Source of the DNA: an uncultured Myxococcales bacterium
GTDB taxonomy: Bacteria; Myxococcota_A; UBA9042; CAIXZC01
Reading direction: 5' to 3'
Assembly: GCA_903895725.1 (NCBI GenBank)
Contig: CAITUV010000064.1
Span: 1-64,000, forward strand
Length of the DNA stretch: 64,000 bases
The position numbers were made by a program, and so were the translations under genes. This document shows positions 1 to 8,644 of the stretch, piece after piece; positions within the stretch are counted from its first letter, which is position 1; each line of letters begins with the position of its first letter. Under the pieces are notes generated by a model. That model worked only from the letters and a program-made list of their open reading frames with translations, was not told the DNA's origin and searched no databases.

Positions 1-266
<266 letters not shown>

Positions 267-714
267 GTGGACTGACGGCCCCTTTCCCTTCATCGGCCGC
301 TGGTGCGGCTACCCCAACTGCCGATGCACCGCACCAGCCGCCAGTGCGGGCAACCCAACGGCCTGCGAGGGTGCGGCGGGTACCGTCGGCTCGGCTGCAC
401 TTGATGGTCTCGGGACGAGAGCGCGGCCCGGGTGCACCCCCTCCTCCCTCGGGAGGAGTACCCGGCAGCCACGGGGCTGCCGGGGGTGGTGGGGTTCCCG
501 GGCTTCCCCAAGAATCGTCGGTGCGATCGAGCGTACCGGCACATCCGCATCCCCAACCACGGCACATCCACAGGGTGACCCCGGGTCCGCTCCCGGACCC
601 GGGGCTATAGTGGGCCGAGGCGGAGCATAGGCCGCTGGGCCACCCCCCGGTTCCCCGGGGGGTTCAGAGGATGGGGATCGTTCGGAAGGAGGGGCGTACC
701 GGCGGCCGAGATAG
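267..714. other. Gene-free convergent spacer with a cluster of strong inverted repeats
   Basis: No plausible gene was found in these 448 bases between two convergent genes. They hold five strong inverted repeats: 295-308 with 329-342 (14-bp arms, one mismatch, about 20-nt loop); 441-448 with 451-458 (8 bp); 461-470 with 475-484 (10 bp, loop ACGG); 579-589 with 594-604 (11 bp, loop CTCC); and 642-650 with 655-663 (9 bp, loop TTCC). This could be a multi-hairpin terminator region or a structured RNA. I compared it by eye with RNase P RNA, tmRNA and SRP RNA signatures and found no match. Confidence 0.6.
642..663. terminator. Perfect 9-bp stem with TTCC loop, possible bidirectional terminator
   Basis: The arms run 642-650 and 655-663, all G/C except the closing A-T pair, with a four-base loop. 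The hairpin sits 51 bp past the stop codon of the minus-strand PPIase gene and between convergent genes. Neither side has a U-tract, so intrinsic termination is only possible, not shown. Confidence 0.35.
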
Positions 715-1968
715 CTACTGGATCGGCTGGGTGGCCGGAGCCGGGGCCGCAGCGCCTTCGGCCGGGGCCGGGGCGGCAGAGCCGCGCAGGTCGACACCAC
801 CGCGGATCATGTCCCGGGTGGCAGCGTTGATGTTCGGAGCCAGACGGGCCCCGCCGCGCAGGTCGCGCAGAGCCGGGACCTGGGGAGCAGGCTTGAACTC
901 GATGAGGTACTCGAGACGGGATGCCTTGCGAAGCTCTTCGAGGAGCTGGTGCTTGGCCTGGGCAGTCTTCATGTTGAGAGCGGACTTGGCGAGCTTGTCC
1001 TTCATCTCCTCGAAGGTCTGGCGAGGCTCGATGCGCTTGGCCAGCTGGAACACCACGAGGCCCTGAGCGGTCTTGATCGGGCCGGCGAATTCCTTCTCCT
1101 GGAGCTTCTCGGCGGCCCCGTACATCTCGGCATGCCGCTCGTCTCCCTTCTTGATGAACATGGGCTTCACCAGGAGGCGACGGCCAGTGGAATCCTTCTT
1201 CTCCTTGACCGCCTCGCGCAGGGTGAGGCCGGACTTGGCGGAAGCGAGGACGGCATTGGCCTCGGCGTCGGCCTTGGCAACGTCATCGGCGGTGGCCTCG
1301 GGGGTCAGCGGGAACGTGACGGCATCAATCTTCAGGCCGAAGCGGCGCTCATACTCCTTCTTGAGCTCGTCGTCGGTGGGAGCGACCAGGAGGGAGCGTG
1401 CCTCGAGGACCTTGCGGACGGCCACGCGCTCTTCGAACGCTTTGATGCGGGCGCCCATGGCTTCCTTCTGCTTGTTGAAGCGCTCCATGTCCATGTTCAT
1501 GGCCTCGGCGGTCTCCTCGTCGGTGACGGTGATGCCGAGCTTCTCGATTTCCTGGCGGAGGAGCTCGTCGTTGACCATGCGGTCGACGACGGTCTTCTTG
1601 ATCATGGACTGGGTGACCTTGCCCTTGGTGAGCTTCTTGAGCCGCTCGACGTACTCCGCGGCATCGATGTCCTTGCCGTTGACGCGGGCAACGACGGTCT
1701 GGGTGAGCTCGGGGTCTTCCTCGGCAGCGGGCTTCTCCTCGGCAACGACGGGGGGCTTGGCCTCTTCCTTGGCGGCCTCGGGCTCGGCAGCGGGCTCCGG
1801 CTCCTCCTTCGTGGCCTCTGCCGGAGGCGGCGTTTCCTCAACGGCCTTGGGGGCCGGTTCTTCCTTCTTGGGCTTGGGAGTCTCCTTCTTGGGCTCTTCC
1901 CCCTTGCACCCGCCGAGAGCCAGGGCCAGGGCCGCCAGAACCGCTGCGAGCAATGCGAAGCTTCTCAT
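715..1968 (-). CDS. SurA/parvulin-like peptidyl-prolyl isomerase lipoprotein
   Basis: This 417-residue protein is a likely periplasmic chaperone and prolyl isomerase. It has a lipoprotein signal with lipobox LGGC (Cys21), then a Pro/Glu/Lys/Ala linker to about residue 95. A SurA_N-like helical region follows (about 98-190, starting VNGKDIDAAEYVERLKK), then a parvulin-like (PPIC) region at about 200-330. The C-terminus is Pro/Ala-rich. The ATG at 1968 is chosen because GGAGGAGAT lies just upstream and the signal peptide begins there; longer frames upstream cross a consensus promoter. Catalytic parvulin residues are poorly conserved by eye, so it may be chaperone-only. It is transcribed alone from the promoter at 2042-2069. 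Confidence 0.8.
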   Translation of the reverse strand: MRSFALLAAVLAALALALGGCKGEEPKKETPKPKKEEPAPKAVEETPPPAEATKEEPEPAAEPEAAKEEAKPPVVAEEKPAAEEDPELTQTVVARVNGKDIDAAEYVERLKKLTKGKVTQSMIKKTVVDRMVNDELLRQEIEKLGITVTDEETAEAMNMDMERFNKQKEAMGARIKAFEERVAVRKVLEARSLLVAPTDDELKKEYERRFGLKIDAVTFPLTPEATADDVAKADAEANAVLASAKSGLTLREAVKEKKDSTGRRLLVKPMFIKKGDERHAEMYGAAEKLQEKEFAGPIKTAQGLVVFQLAKRIEPRQTFEEMKDKLAKSALNMKTAQAKHQLLEELRKASRLEYLIEFKPAPQVPALRDLRGGARLAPNINAATRDMIRGGVDLRGSAAPAPAEGAAAPAPATQPIQ

Positions 1969-2041
1969 CGATCTCCTCCGTGAGTAAGGCGTGTGCGTTT
2001 CAAGTGCTCCAGTGCGCCGATTGAGAACCGAACGGGGGCGG

Positions 2042-2069
2042 ATTATATTCCGCGGGCCCTGCGTGTCAA
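2042..2069 (-). promoter_or_regulatory. Consensus sigma-70 promoter for the PPIase lipoprotein
   Basis: Read on the minus strand, a perfect -35 TTGACA (2069-2064) and a perfect -10 TATAAT (2047-2042) are separated by 16 bp. It lies between the stop of the FHA gene (2085) and the PPIase start (1968), predicting a leader of about 67 nt. Confidence 0.75.
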
Positions 2070-2084
2070 CGGAAGGATGGAGCG

Positions 2085-3134
2085 TTACTGCCCCAGCTGG
2101 ATCTTGAACAGCTGGCGGCCGGCGAGGAAGAACTGGCCCGAGGGAAGGGGGATGGCCCCCGGAACCCGGACATAGGTGCCGTTGCTGGAGCCGACGTCGC
2201 GAAGCCACGTTCCATCTGTTTTCCGAGTGAGCACGGCGTGAGTCCCGGAGATGTACCGGTCTCCCGGGAACGTGATGTTGCCGCGCTCCCGGCCGAGGAA
2301 AACGTTCTCGCTGGCGAGCAGGAAGGAGTTGCCATCCACGGTTTCGCCAACCACCTGGGTCAGACGTCCCCAAGCCTTGGGACCGCTGGGCGATCCGAGC
2401 ACCTGGGTTCCCTCCTCCCGGGGGCTCACAAGCGGCTGGACCTCGGCGAGATCCTCGTACCGCAGGAGCTGTTGGCCGATGCGGAAGAGATCGCCGTGGG
2501 CGAGCTGGACCTGGTCTCCCATGCGGAGGTAGGTGCCATTGCGCGTGTCCTCCGGAATGAGCTGGGCTTCCTTCTCGGAAACATCGAGGGTCAGGTGCTG
2601 GGGAGCCAGGAGGTCGTCTTCCGGGAAGCGGATGTCGCAGCTCCCACGGCCCAGGGAGTTCTTCCCGGCCTTGAGCGGGACGCGGACCGTCTCCCGGCCG
2701 TCGACGGAGCTGACCGAGATGAGGAATCCGAGGCCGGCCTTGCGTGGCGAAACCATGGCGGTCTCGGGCCCGGAGTCCACCGGTGTGCGCTCCGGTGCTC
2801 CGGCCCCCTGGCCGAGCTTGAACCCGCACAGGCGGCAGACCGCGACTCCGGCAGCGATCTTGGCGCGGCAGCGTGGGCAGCGCACGCCACCCGCCTCGGC
2901 TGCCGGCGCCTGGGAGGCTGCAGCGGCCTTGCCTGCCTTGGCCGGCTCGGGCCTGGCCTCCTTCGCCGGGACGGCCTCGGGCTGAGGCTCGGCCTCAGGC
3001 TCGGGCTTTGCCTCGGCCTTGGGAGCAGGCGCCGGCTCGGCCTTGGGGGCCTTGCGTCCGCCCAGCTCCTTGCCGCAGTGCAGACAGAACTTGAAAAGAG
3101 GATCGGATTCCCTACCGCAATGCGGACACTGCAT
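2085..3134 (-). CDS. Zinc-ribbon protein with two FHA domains
   Basis: This 349-residue cytoplasmic protein opens with a CxxC...CxxC zinc ribbon (Cys3, 6, 17, 20). A long Pro/Ala/Glu/Lys linker follows, then a second zinc ribbon near residues 85-105. Two forkhead-associated domains come next, at about 135-225 (LGRGSCDIRF ... RNGTYLR) and 250-345 (LGRERGNITF ... SSNGTYVRV). The GR, S/H and NG loop residues that bind phosphothreonine are well kept in the second domain. FHA domains read Ser/Thr phosphorylation, which fits the kinase-rich signalling of myxobacteria, but no kinase lies nearby. GAGGAGGC precedes the ATG. It is divergent from miaB. Confidence 0.85.
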   Translation of the reverse strand: MQCPHCGRESDPLFKFCLHCGKELGGRKAPKAEPAPAPKAEAKPEPEAEPQPEAVPAKEARPEPAKAGKAAAASQAPAAEAGGVRCPRCRAKIAAGVAVCRLCGFKLGQGAGAPERTPVDSGPETAMVSPRKAGLGFLISVSSVDGRETVRVPLKAGKNSLGRGSCDIRFPEDDLLAPQHLTLDVSEKEAQLIPEDTRNGTYLRMGDQVQLAHGDLFRIGQQLLRYEDLAEVQPLVSPREEGTQVLGSPSGPKAWGRLTQVVGETVDGNSFLLASENVFLGRERGNITFPGDRYISGTHAVLTRKTDGTWLRDVGSSNGTYVRVPGAIPLPSGQFFLAGRQLFKIQLGQ

Positions 3135-3254
3135 GGATGCCTCCTCACACTCCGCATGCTACCTTACACCAGCCACAAGGGTCGTTCAAGGAAGAAACCG
3201 GATCGGGTCCGGAGGGTTCCGACAAGGTGCTTCCAGGGGCGTGGCGAAGAGCAC

Positions 3255-3283
3255 TTGTTGCGCGGCGGCCGGGCTGGTATAAG
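3255..3283 (+). promoter_or_regulatory. Candidate promoter abutting the miaB start codon
   Basis: TTGTTG (3255-3260) and TATAAG (3278-3283) are 17 bp apart. The expected transcription start is about 3290, at or beside the miaB ATG (3291), which would give a leaderless or nearly leaderless message. The same bases AAGGG (3281-3285) could instead act as a weak ribosome binding site. Confidence 0.4.
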
Positions 3284-3290
3284 GGCCGCC

Positions 3291-4634
3291 ATGATGGCGG
3301 AACGCAAAGTCCGGATCCACACGTTCGGCTGCCAGATGAACGTCTACGATTCGGAGCACATGCTGTACAATCTGGCCCCGCTCGGCTTCCGTGCGACGGA
3401 GCGGGACGACGATGCCGATCTGATCATCATCAACACGTGCAGCGTCCGGGAAAAGGCAGCGGACAAGGTGTTCAGCCTTCTGGGGCGGCTGAAGCGGAAG
3501 AAGCGGGCACGGCCCCGCCTGATGCTGGCGGTGGCCGGATGCGTGGCCCAGCAGGAGCAGGAGGCGCTGGCGAGGCGGGTTCCATTCGTGGACATCGTGC
3601 TCGGTCCGGACCAGGTGCCGTCGATCGCCGAGCTGGTGGAGCAGGTGGAACGCACCCGATCGCAGGTGGTGGCCACTCGCTTCCTGAGCGATCCCGAAGA
3701 GCTGTTCGCCCGGGGTGCTGCCCTGGTCGGGGAGCGCATCTCCGCTTTTGTCACGGTGATGAAGGGGTGCAACCAGTTCTGCTCCTACTGCATCGTTCCG
3801 TACACCCGGGGGAGAGAGGTTTCCAAGCCCGTCGAGGCGGTCGAAGGGGAAATCCGGGCCCTGGTCCGCTCCGGGGTCCGGGAGATCTTCCTCCTGGGGC
3901 AGAACGTGAACCGCTATGGGATGGACAGCCCGGGGTCCCCGAGATTTGCCGATCTCCTGAGGCGGATATCAGGCATCGAGGGTGTGCTCCGGATACGCTT
4001 CGTCACATCGCATCCGGCCGACTGCACGGACGATCTGGTCGCCTGTTTCGGGGAGCTTCCCAACCTGGCACCGTACTTCCACCTGCCGCTGCAGAGCGGG
4101 TCGGACGGGGTGCTGGCGCGCATGAACCGCCGCTACGACATGGGGCACTACCGGGGGCGCATCGAGCGATTGCGGACGGTCTGTCCCGGAATCCACGTCT
4201 CGACCGATCTCATCGTCGGATTCCCCGGGGAAACGGACGCAGAATTCGAGGACACGATGCGCGCCGCCCGGGAGATCGGGTTTGGCAGCTCCTACTCCTT
4301 CAAGTACAGCCCCAGGCCAGGCACGAAGGCGGCCTCGATGACGGATGACGTGCCGGACGAAGTCAAGGCGGAACGCCTGGAAAAACTGCAGGCCGTGCTG
4401 TACGATGGCATGGCCCGGGCGATGGAGGCGCACGTGGGACGCGTCGAGCCGGTCCTCGTGGAAGGCAAGGCGATCCGAAGCACGAACCCACGACAGGCCA
4501 CCGGACGGACAGGGACGAACTACATCGTCAACTTCGACGTTCCCGGGAGCGTCGAGGAGTGGCGCGGGCGGATGGTACCGGTTCGGATCGTCATGGCGTA
4601 TGCCCACTGTCTCGTGGGCGAGCCCGTGCTGTAG
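3291..4634 (+). CDS. miaB: tRNA-2-methylthio-N6-dimethylallyladenosine synthase
   Basis: MiaB is a radical-SAM methylthiotransferase that adds the 2-methylthio group to i6A37 of tRNAs reading UNN codons. The 447 residues are close to the family's usual 440-475. The N-terminal UPF0004 domain carries the three auxiliary-cluster cysteines (Cys14 in FGCQMN, Cys50 in NTCSVREKA, Cys84 in VAGC). The radical-SAM CxxxCxxC is Cys160/164/167 (GCNQFCSYCIVPYTRGRE). A TRAM-like RNA-binding domain ends the protein. The start aligns with known MiaB N-termini at either the ATG at 3291 or the next one at 3294. It is the first gene of a five-gene operon, with only 10 bp to the next gene. Confidence 0.95.
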   Translation: MMAERKVRIHTFGCQMNVYDSEHMLYNLAPLGFRATERDDDADLIIINTCSVREKAADKVFSLLGRLKRKKRARPRLMLAVAGCVAQQEQEALARRVPFVDIVLGPDQVPSIAELVEQVERTRSQVVATRFLSDPEELFARGAALVGERISAFVTVMKGCNQFCSYCIVPYTRGREVSKPVEAVEGEIRALVRSGVREIFLLGQNVNRYGMDSPGSPRFADLLRRISGIEGVLRIRFVTSHPADCTDDLVACFGELPNLAPYFHLPLQSGSDGVLARMNRRYDMGHYRGRIERLRTVCPGIHVSTDLIVGFPGETDAEFEDTMRAAREIGFGSSYSFKYSPRPGTKAASMTDDVPDEVKAERLEKLQAVLYDGMARAMEAHVGRVEPVLVEGKAIRSTNPRQATGRTGTNYIVNFDVPGSVEEWRGRMVPVRIVMAYAHCLVGEPVL

Positions 4635-4644
4635 GAGGTCGAAC

Positions 4645-5121
4645 ATGCCCATCGTGATGAAGGTGGCCGGGCTGGCACTGGACGAGAAGAGCCATGCCCC
4701 GATCGTGGTGCTCAAGGACGAAACGGGAAACCGGGTGCTGCCCATCGTCATCGGTCTGGTCGAGGCCAGTGCGATCGCTGCGACCCTGGAAGGGGTGGAG
4801 TTCCCACGGCCCATGACGCACGACCTGATGGCCTCCCTGCTCAAGCAGCTCGATGCCACTCTCGAACGGATCGAGGTCACCGACCTCCTCAACGACACGT
4901 TCTATGCAACGCTCCATATCCGCCGCAAGCGCTCGGCCCAGCTCATCACGGTCGATGCGCGGCCGTCGGATTCCATTGCGCTGGCCCTGCGCACCGGGGC
5001 CACAATCCTGGTCGACGAACAGGTGTTCGAGAAGGTCGCAAAGACGCCCGAAGGCCCCAAGGCATCCGGGGACGATCTGGCCGGGCTCGATGACGAGGTC
5101 TTCGGCAAATACAAGATGTGA
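4645..5121 (+). CDS. DUF151 bifunctional nuclease-family protein
   Basis: This 158-residue protein matches the DUF151/BFN family along its whole length. Family hallmarks include VVLKDETGNRVLPIVIG, the EASAIA segment and ARPSDSIALALR. Some members have been reported to act as DNase and RNase, but the family is often annotated only as a bifunctional nuclease and its substrate in bacteria is unsettled. AGGAGG lies 8 bp before the ATG. It starts 10 bp after miaB and ends 3 bp before hutU, so it is translated from the same message. The acidic tail (DDLAGLDDEVFGKYKM) is outside the core domain. Confidence 0.85.
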   Translation: MPIVMKVAGLALDEKSHAPIVVLKDETGNRVLPIVIGLVEASAIAATLEGVEFPRPMTHDLMASLLKQLDATLERIEVTDLLNDTFYATLHIRRKRSAQLITVDARPSDSIALALRTGATILVDEQVFEKVAKTPEGPKASGDDLAGLDDEVFGKYKM

Positions 5122-5124
5122 GGG

Positions 5125-6786
5125 GTGGCGGTCATGCTGGAAGGGTGGAAGAAGCCGGGCGGTACGGCCCTGGTCTGCAAGGGTTGGCTCCAGGAGGCAG
5201 CCTATCGCATGCTGCTCAACAACCTCGACCCCGAGGTGGCCGAGCGTCCGGAGGACCTCATCGTCTACGGCGGTACGGGGCGGGCAGCGCGGAGCCGGGA
5301 GGCGTTTCTCGCCATTCTCAAGGCTCTGACGATCCTCGAGGACGACCAGACGCTCCTGGTCCAGTCGGGTAAGCCCGTCGGCATTGCCCGGACCCATGCC
5401 GACGCGCCGCGCGTGATGATTGCAAACTCCAACCTGGTACCCGCATGGGCCACGTGGGAGAAGTTCTGGGCCCTGGAGCGGCTCGGGCTCATGATGTACG
5501 GGCAGATGACCGCGGGAAGCTGGATTTACATCGGGACCCAGGGGATCCTCCAGGGCACGTACGAGACCATGGCCGCCGCAGGCCGCAAGCACTTCGGCAG
5601 CGACCTGGCAGGACGGCTCGTGGTGACGGGTGGGCTTGGCGGGATGGGGGGGGCCCAACCGCTCTCCGTGACCATGAACAACGGCGTCTGCCTCGCAGTG
5701 GAAGTGGACGAAACCCGCATCCGGCGCCGCATCGAAACCCGCTATCTCGACCGTCGGACCGGTTCCCTGGACGAAGCCCTGACGTGGGCTCGGGAGGCCT
5801 GTCAAAGCAGGCAGCCGCTCTCCATCGGGATGCTGGGAAACTGTGCGGACGTCCTGCCCGAGCTCGTCGCACGGGGAGTGGTCCCCGACCTCGCCACGGA
5901 CCAGACCTCGGCCCACGACCCGGTGGCCGGCTACGTGCCCCACGGTCTGCCGTATGGGGAGGCCCTGTCGCTGCGCCGGTCAGACCCCGAGCGCTACCGC
6001 AAGCTGGCCATGGCCTCCATGGCAGTGCACGTCCGGGCGATGCTGGCGCTCAAGGAGCGCGGCAGCCACGTGTTCGACTACGGAAACAACATCCGGCAGC
6101 AGGCGCTGCTGGAAGGGGTGAAGGAGGCCTTCTCGTTCCCCGGCTTCGTCCCTGCGTACGTCCGGCCGCTGTTCTGCGAAGGAAAGGGGCCGTTCCGCTG
6201 GGCAGCATTGTCCGGAGATCCGGCCGACATCCACGAGACCGATAGGCTGATCCTCGAGCTGTTCCCGGAAAACGAGGCGCTGGGCCGCTGGATCCGGATG
6301 GCGCAGGAGCGGGTGGCGTTCCAGGGACTCCCGGCCCGCATCTGCTGGCTGGGCTACGGGGAGCGCCGCAAGGCCGGGCTCGCGTTCAACGAGCTGGTGC
6401 GGACCGGGCGGGTCAGGGCACCGATCGTGATCGGTCGGGACCACCTCGACTGCGGCTCCGTTGCCTCTCCGAACCGGGAGACCGAGGGGATGAAGGACGG
6501 CAGCGACGCGATCGCGGACTGGCCCCTGCTCAACTTGATGATGAACACGGCAAACGGGGCCACGTGGGTCTCGTTCCACCATGGCGGCGGCGTGGGGATC
6601 GGATACTCGCTGCATGCCGGCATGGTCGTCGTTGCAGACGGAACTGCTGCCGCAGCAGCCAGGCTGGGCCGTGTGCTCGATTCCGACCCGCTGGCCGGCG
6701 TTCTGCGCCATCATGATGCCGGATACGAGGAAGCTTCCGACTTCGCCCGCAGACATGGTATCCTCGTCCCGGAAACGTGGCGCTGA
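5125..6786 (+). CDS. hutU: Urocanate hydratase
   Basis: Urocanase converts urocanate to 4-imidazolone-5-propionate, the second step of histidine breakdown, using tightly bound NAD. The 553 residues match the family's usual 550-560. The glycine-rich NAD motif VVTGGLGGMGGAQP and the active-site cysteine region RICWLGYGER (Cys407, equivalent to Cys410 of the Pseudomonas enzyme) are intact. The GTG at 5125, 3 bp after the previous stop, is the longest start; an ATG at 5134 is also possible. No hutH, hutI or hutG lies beside it, which is unusual because these genes normally cluster. Confidence 0.95.
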   Translation: MAVMLEGWKKPGGTALVCKGWLQEAAYRMLLNNLDPEVAERPEDLIVYGGTGRAARSREAFLAILKALTILEDDQTLLVQSGKPVGIARTHADAPRVMIANSNLVPAWATWEKFWALERLGLMMYGQMTAGSWIYIGTQGILQGTYETMAAAGRKHFGSDLAGRLVVTGGLGGMGGAQPLSVTMNNGVCLAVEVDETRIRRRIETRYLDRRTGSLDEALTWAREACQSRQPLSIGMLGNCADVLPELVARGVVPDLATDQTSAHDPVAGYVPHGLPYGEALSLRRSDPERYRKLAMASMAVHVRAMLALKERGSHVFDYGNNIRQQALLEGVKEAFSFPGFVPAYVRPLFCEGKGPFRWAALSGDPADIHETDRLILELFPENEALGRWIRMAQERVAFQGLPARICWLGYGERRKAGLAFNELVRTGRVRAPIVIGRDHLDCGSVASPNRETEGMKDGSDAIADWPLLNLMMNTANGATWVSFHHGGGVGIGYSLHAGMVVVADGTAAAAARLGRVLDSDPLAGVLRHHDAGYEEASDFARRHGILVPETWR

Positions 6787-6799
6787 GAGGCAACCCCGG

Positions 6800-8644
6800 A
6801 TGGGAAACTCAAGGACACTCCAGAGAATCGCAGGAACTGCCGTAGCCCGGTCTGCAACGCTTGCCCTGCTGGCGATGCTGACGATGGCGGCAGCCCTGAC
6901 CTCCTGTAGAGATGGGGAACCCGTCACGCTGGCATCGCTGGCCCAGAAGGCGCCGGAGGTCAAGCCCGCGGCCGACACCGGACCGATCCAGAGACCGCCG
7001 CTGGCCGTTCTGTCCGCGAATCGTCCGGAAAAGCTCCATGCACGCCTGCGGATGCTCCTTCCCCTCGCCCTGCCGCAGGGAATGCCGGCATGGCTCGAGG
7101 GGGCCCTGGCCGGTGCCTCCCCGGCTGCGCTGTATGGAGAGCTGATTGCTGCCTCGGTTGGCCTCGATCCCCAGACCGCCCTCCCCCGCATCGAACGGCT
7201 GGAGGGGCTGCTCCTGATCACCCCCGCGGCCGGCGGCGGAGGCCAGCTCGAGGCCGAACGCTGGCAACGCCTTCTTTCTGCGACCTGGCCCACGAGCCCA
7301 GCTCCGACCAGTCCGACTCCGACACCGAGTCCGGCCAGTCCGAGTCCGTCGAGTCCGAATCCGAGTCCGGCCAGTCCGAGTCCGACAGGTCTGGCGAGTC
7401 CGACAGGTCTGGCGATTCCGACGGGTCAGACGATTCCGACGGGTCAGACGAGTCCGACGGGTCAGACGAGTCCGAGTCCGACGACTCTCCCCCCCCCGGC
7501 ACCGGCCCTGTGCCAGGTCGCTGCGGCCGGGATCCTCTGCGTGGCCGGCCGTCCGACGCCCCCCGATGCGCAGACCCTGGAGGCCTTCCTGGCCCGGGCC
7601 GCTGCGGCCCCGAGCGAGCCGGGCTTTCGCTTCGAAGCGTCGATCCCCGAGCTTCTCACCGTCCTGGAACAGGCGGTTGGGGTTCCACTGCTCTGGGCGG
7701 CCATGCCGGAACAGGTTCGGACGCTGGACCGACTGGCCGTCTCGCTGACCGAGGCGGACGATCGGATTCGGGTGGTGCTTCAAGGGCAGCGCAGCACTGT
7801 GCTGTCCGACCTGGCCGGAGTGTTCGGCAGGGCGGCCCGGCCGGTGCGCCTGCCGGCAGATGTGCCCGGCGTCGCATTCACCACCATCGACTCGGTGGAA
7901 GACCGGGCCGAGAAGCTGCAGGAGCATTGGCTGGACAAGGTTCGGGTGCTCCCGGAGCTGAAGCTGACGGCGTTGCTCGACGATACCTGGAACAGCCAGA
8001 TGCTCGGGCTTGCCAGCGGGGTGGTCGGCGTGGCGCTGGCCGGCGAGGTGAACCCGGAGTCGCCGTTCGACGAGGCGGTCTGGCTGCTTCAGCCGACCGA
8101 CCGCAAGATGCTGGACAAGCGGTTCCAGCACATCTTTGCAACCCGCTACTTCAGGCTCAACGAGCTGACGCTGCGCACCGGCGAGACGGTGATGCGGGCG
8201 GTTCGAAAGTCTGCGGGAGGCAAGCTGGGCAAGGAGCGCCTGGCCTGGTTCTACCGGGACGGGACGTGCTACATCGCGGCCAACTCCGAGATTCTGCGCA
8301 AGCTGGCCGAGCGGATGCATGCGCCGGAGTGGCAGAAGGATCGGCCGATGCTGGATTTGACGCTGTCGGGAGAGGAGCGGGCCAGGGTGACGGTCTCGCT
8401 CAAGCGGCTCCTGGACAACGTGGTTCTCTCCGAGGATCTGGGGTTTGCGGGCGGCATGGCGCTGGGGGTGCTCAAGGGAGCGGTCGCCAACCTGGAACGG
8501 GACGTGGCGGTCCGACTGGTCGTGAGCGCATTGCCCGATGGGCCGGCCCGCGTCGAGATCACGGTGGAGAACCTGCTGGTCGCGCTCGACGTCGTGCTCG
8601 AGAAACTCCAACCTCTCCTCAAGCTGATGCCCAAACCATCATGA
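6800..8644 (+). CDS. Lipoprotein of unknown function with Ser/Thr/Pro-rich linker
   Basis: This 614-residue protein was not recognised. It starts with a long signal peptide and lipobox LTSC (Cys36). A globular segment (about 60-160) is followed by a low-complexity linker of Ser, Pro, Thr and Gly (about 165-232) encoded by near-identical short DNA repeats. A larger folded domain runs from about 235 to the end, with no motif I can name. The start 13 bp after hutU places it in the miaB operon, and its stop overlaps the folC start by 4 bp (ATGA), implying coupled translation. The linker probably works as a flexible stalk holding the C-terminal domain away from the membrane. Confidence 0.8.
   Translation: MGNSRTLQRIAGTAVARSATLALLAMLTMAAALTSCRDGEPVTLASLAQKAPEVKPAADTGPIQRPPLAVLSANRPEKLHARLRMLLPLALPQGMPAWLEGALAGASPAALYGELIAASVGLDPQTALPRIERLEGLLLITPAAGGGGQLEAERWQRLLSATWPTSPAPTSPTPTPSPASPSPSSPNPSPASPSPTGLASPTGLAIPTGQTIPTGQTSPTGQTSPSPTTLPPPAPALCQVAAAGILCVAGRPTPPDAQTLEAFLARAAAAPSEPGFRFEASIPELLTVLEQAVGVPLLWAAMPEQVRTLDRLAVSLTEADDRIRVVLQGQRSTVLSDLAGVFGRAARPVRLPADVPGVAFTTIDSVEDRAEKLQEHWLDKVRVLPELKLTALLDDTWNSQMLGLASGVVGVALAGEVNPESPFDEAVWLLQPTDRKMLDKRFQHIFATRYFRLNELTLRTGETVMRAVRKSAGGKLGKERLAWFYRDGTCYIAANSEILRKLAERMHAPEWQKDRPMLDLTLSGEERARVTVSLKRLLDNVVLSEDLGFAGGMALGVLKGAVANLERDVAVRLVVSALPDGPARVEITVENLLVALDVVLEKLQPLLKLMPKPS
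7380..7488 (+). repeat. In-frame short tandem repeats encoding the Ser/Thr/Pro/Gly linker
   Basis: Degenerate units of 9-18 bp built on GACGGGTCAGACGAGTC and GACAGGTCTGGCGAGTC follow one another inside the 6800-8644 gene. The same type of repeat occurs at 25471-25540, where the opposite strand is coding. Here the coding frame reads TSPTGQTSP; the complementary strand would read Ser/Asp-rich. Confidence 0.8.

Noticed and set aside
267..714. RNase P RNA, tmRNA or SRP RNA in the hairpin-rich spacer
   Set aside because: None of the conserved core sequences of these RNAs could be found on either strand.
949..1983. 344-residue plus-strand frame over the PPIase gene
   Set aside because: Leu/Gly-rich antisense shadow without homology features.
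2238..3290. Long N-terminal extension of miaB
   Set aside because: The upstream part of this frame is antisense to the FHA gene; MiaB homology begins at 3291.
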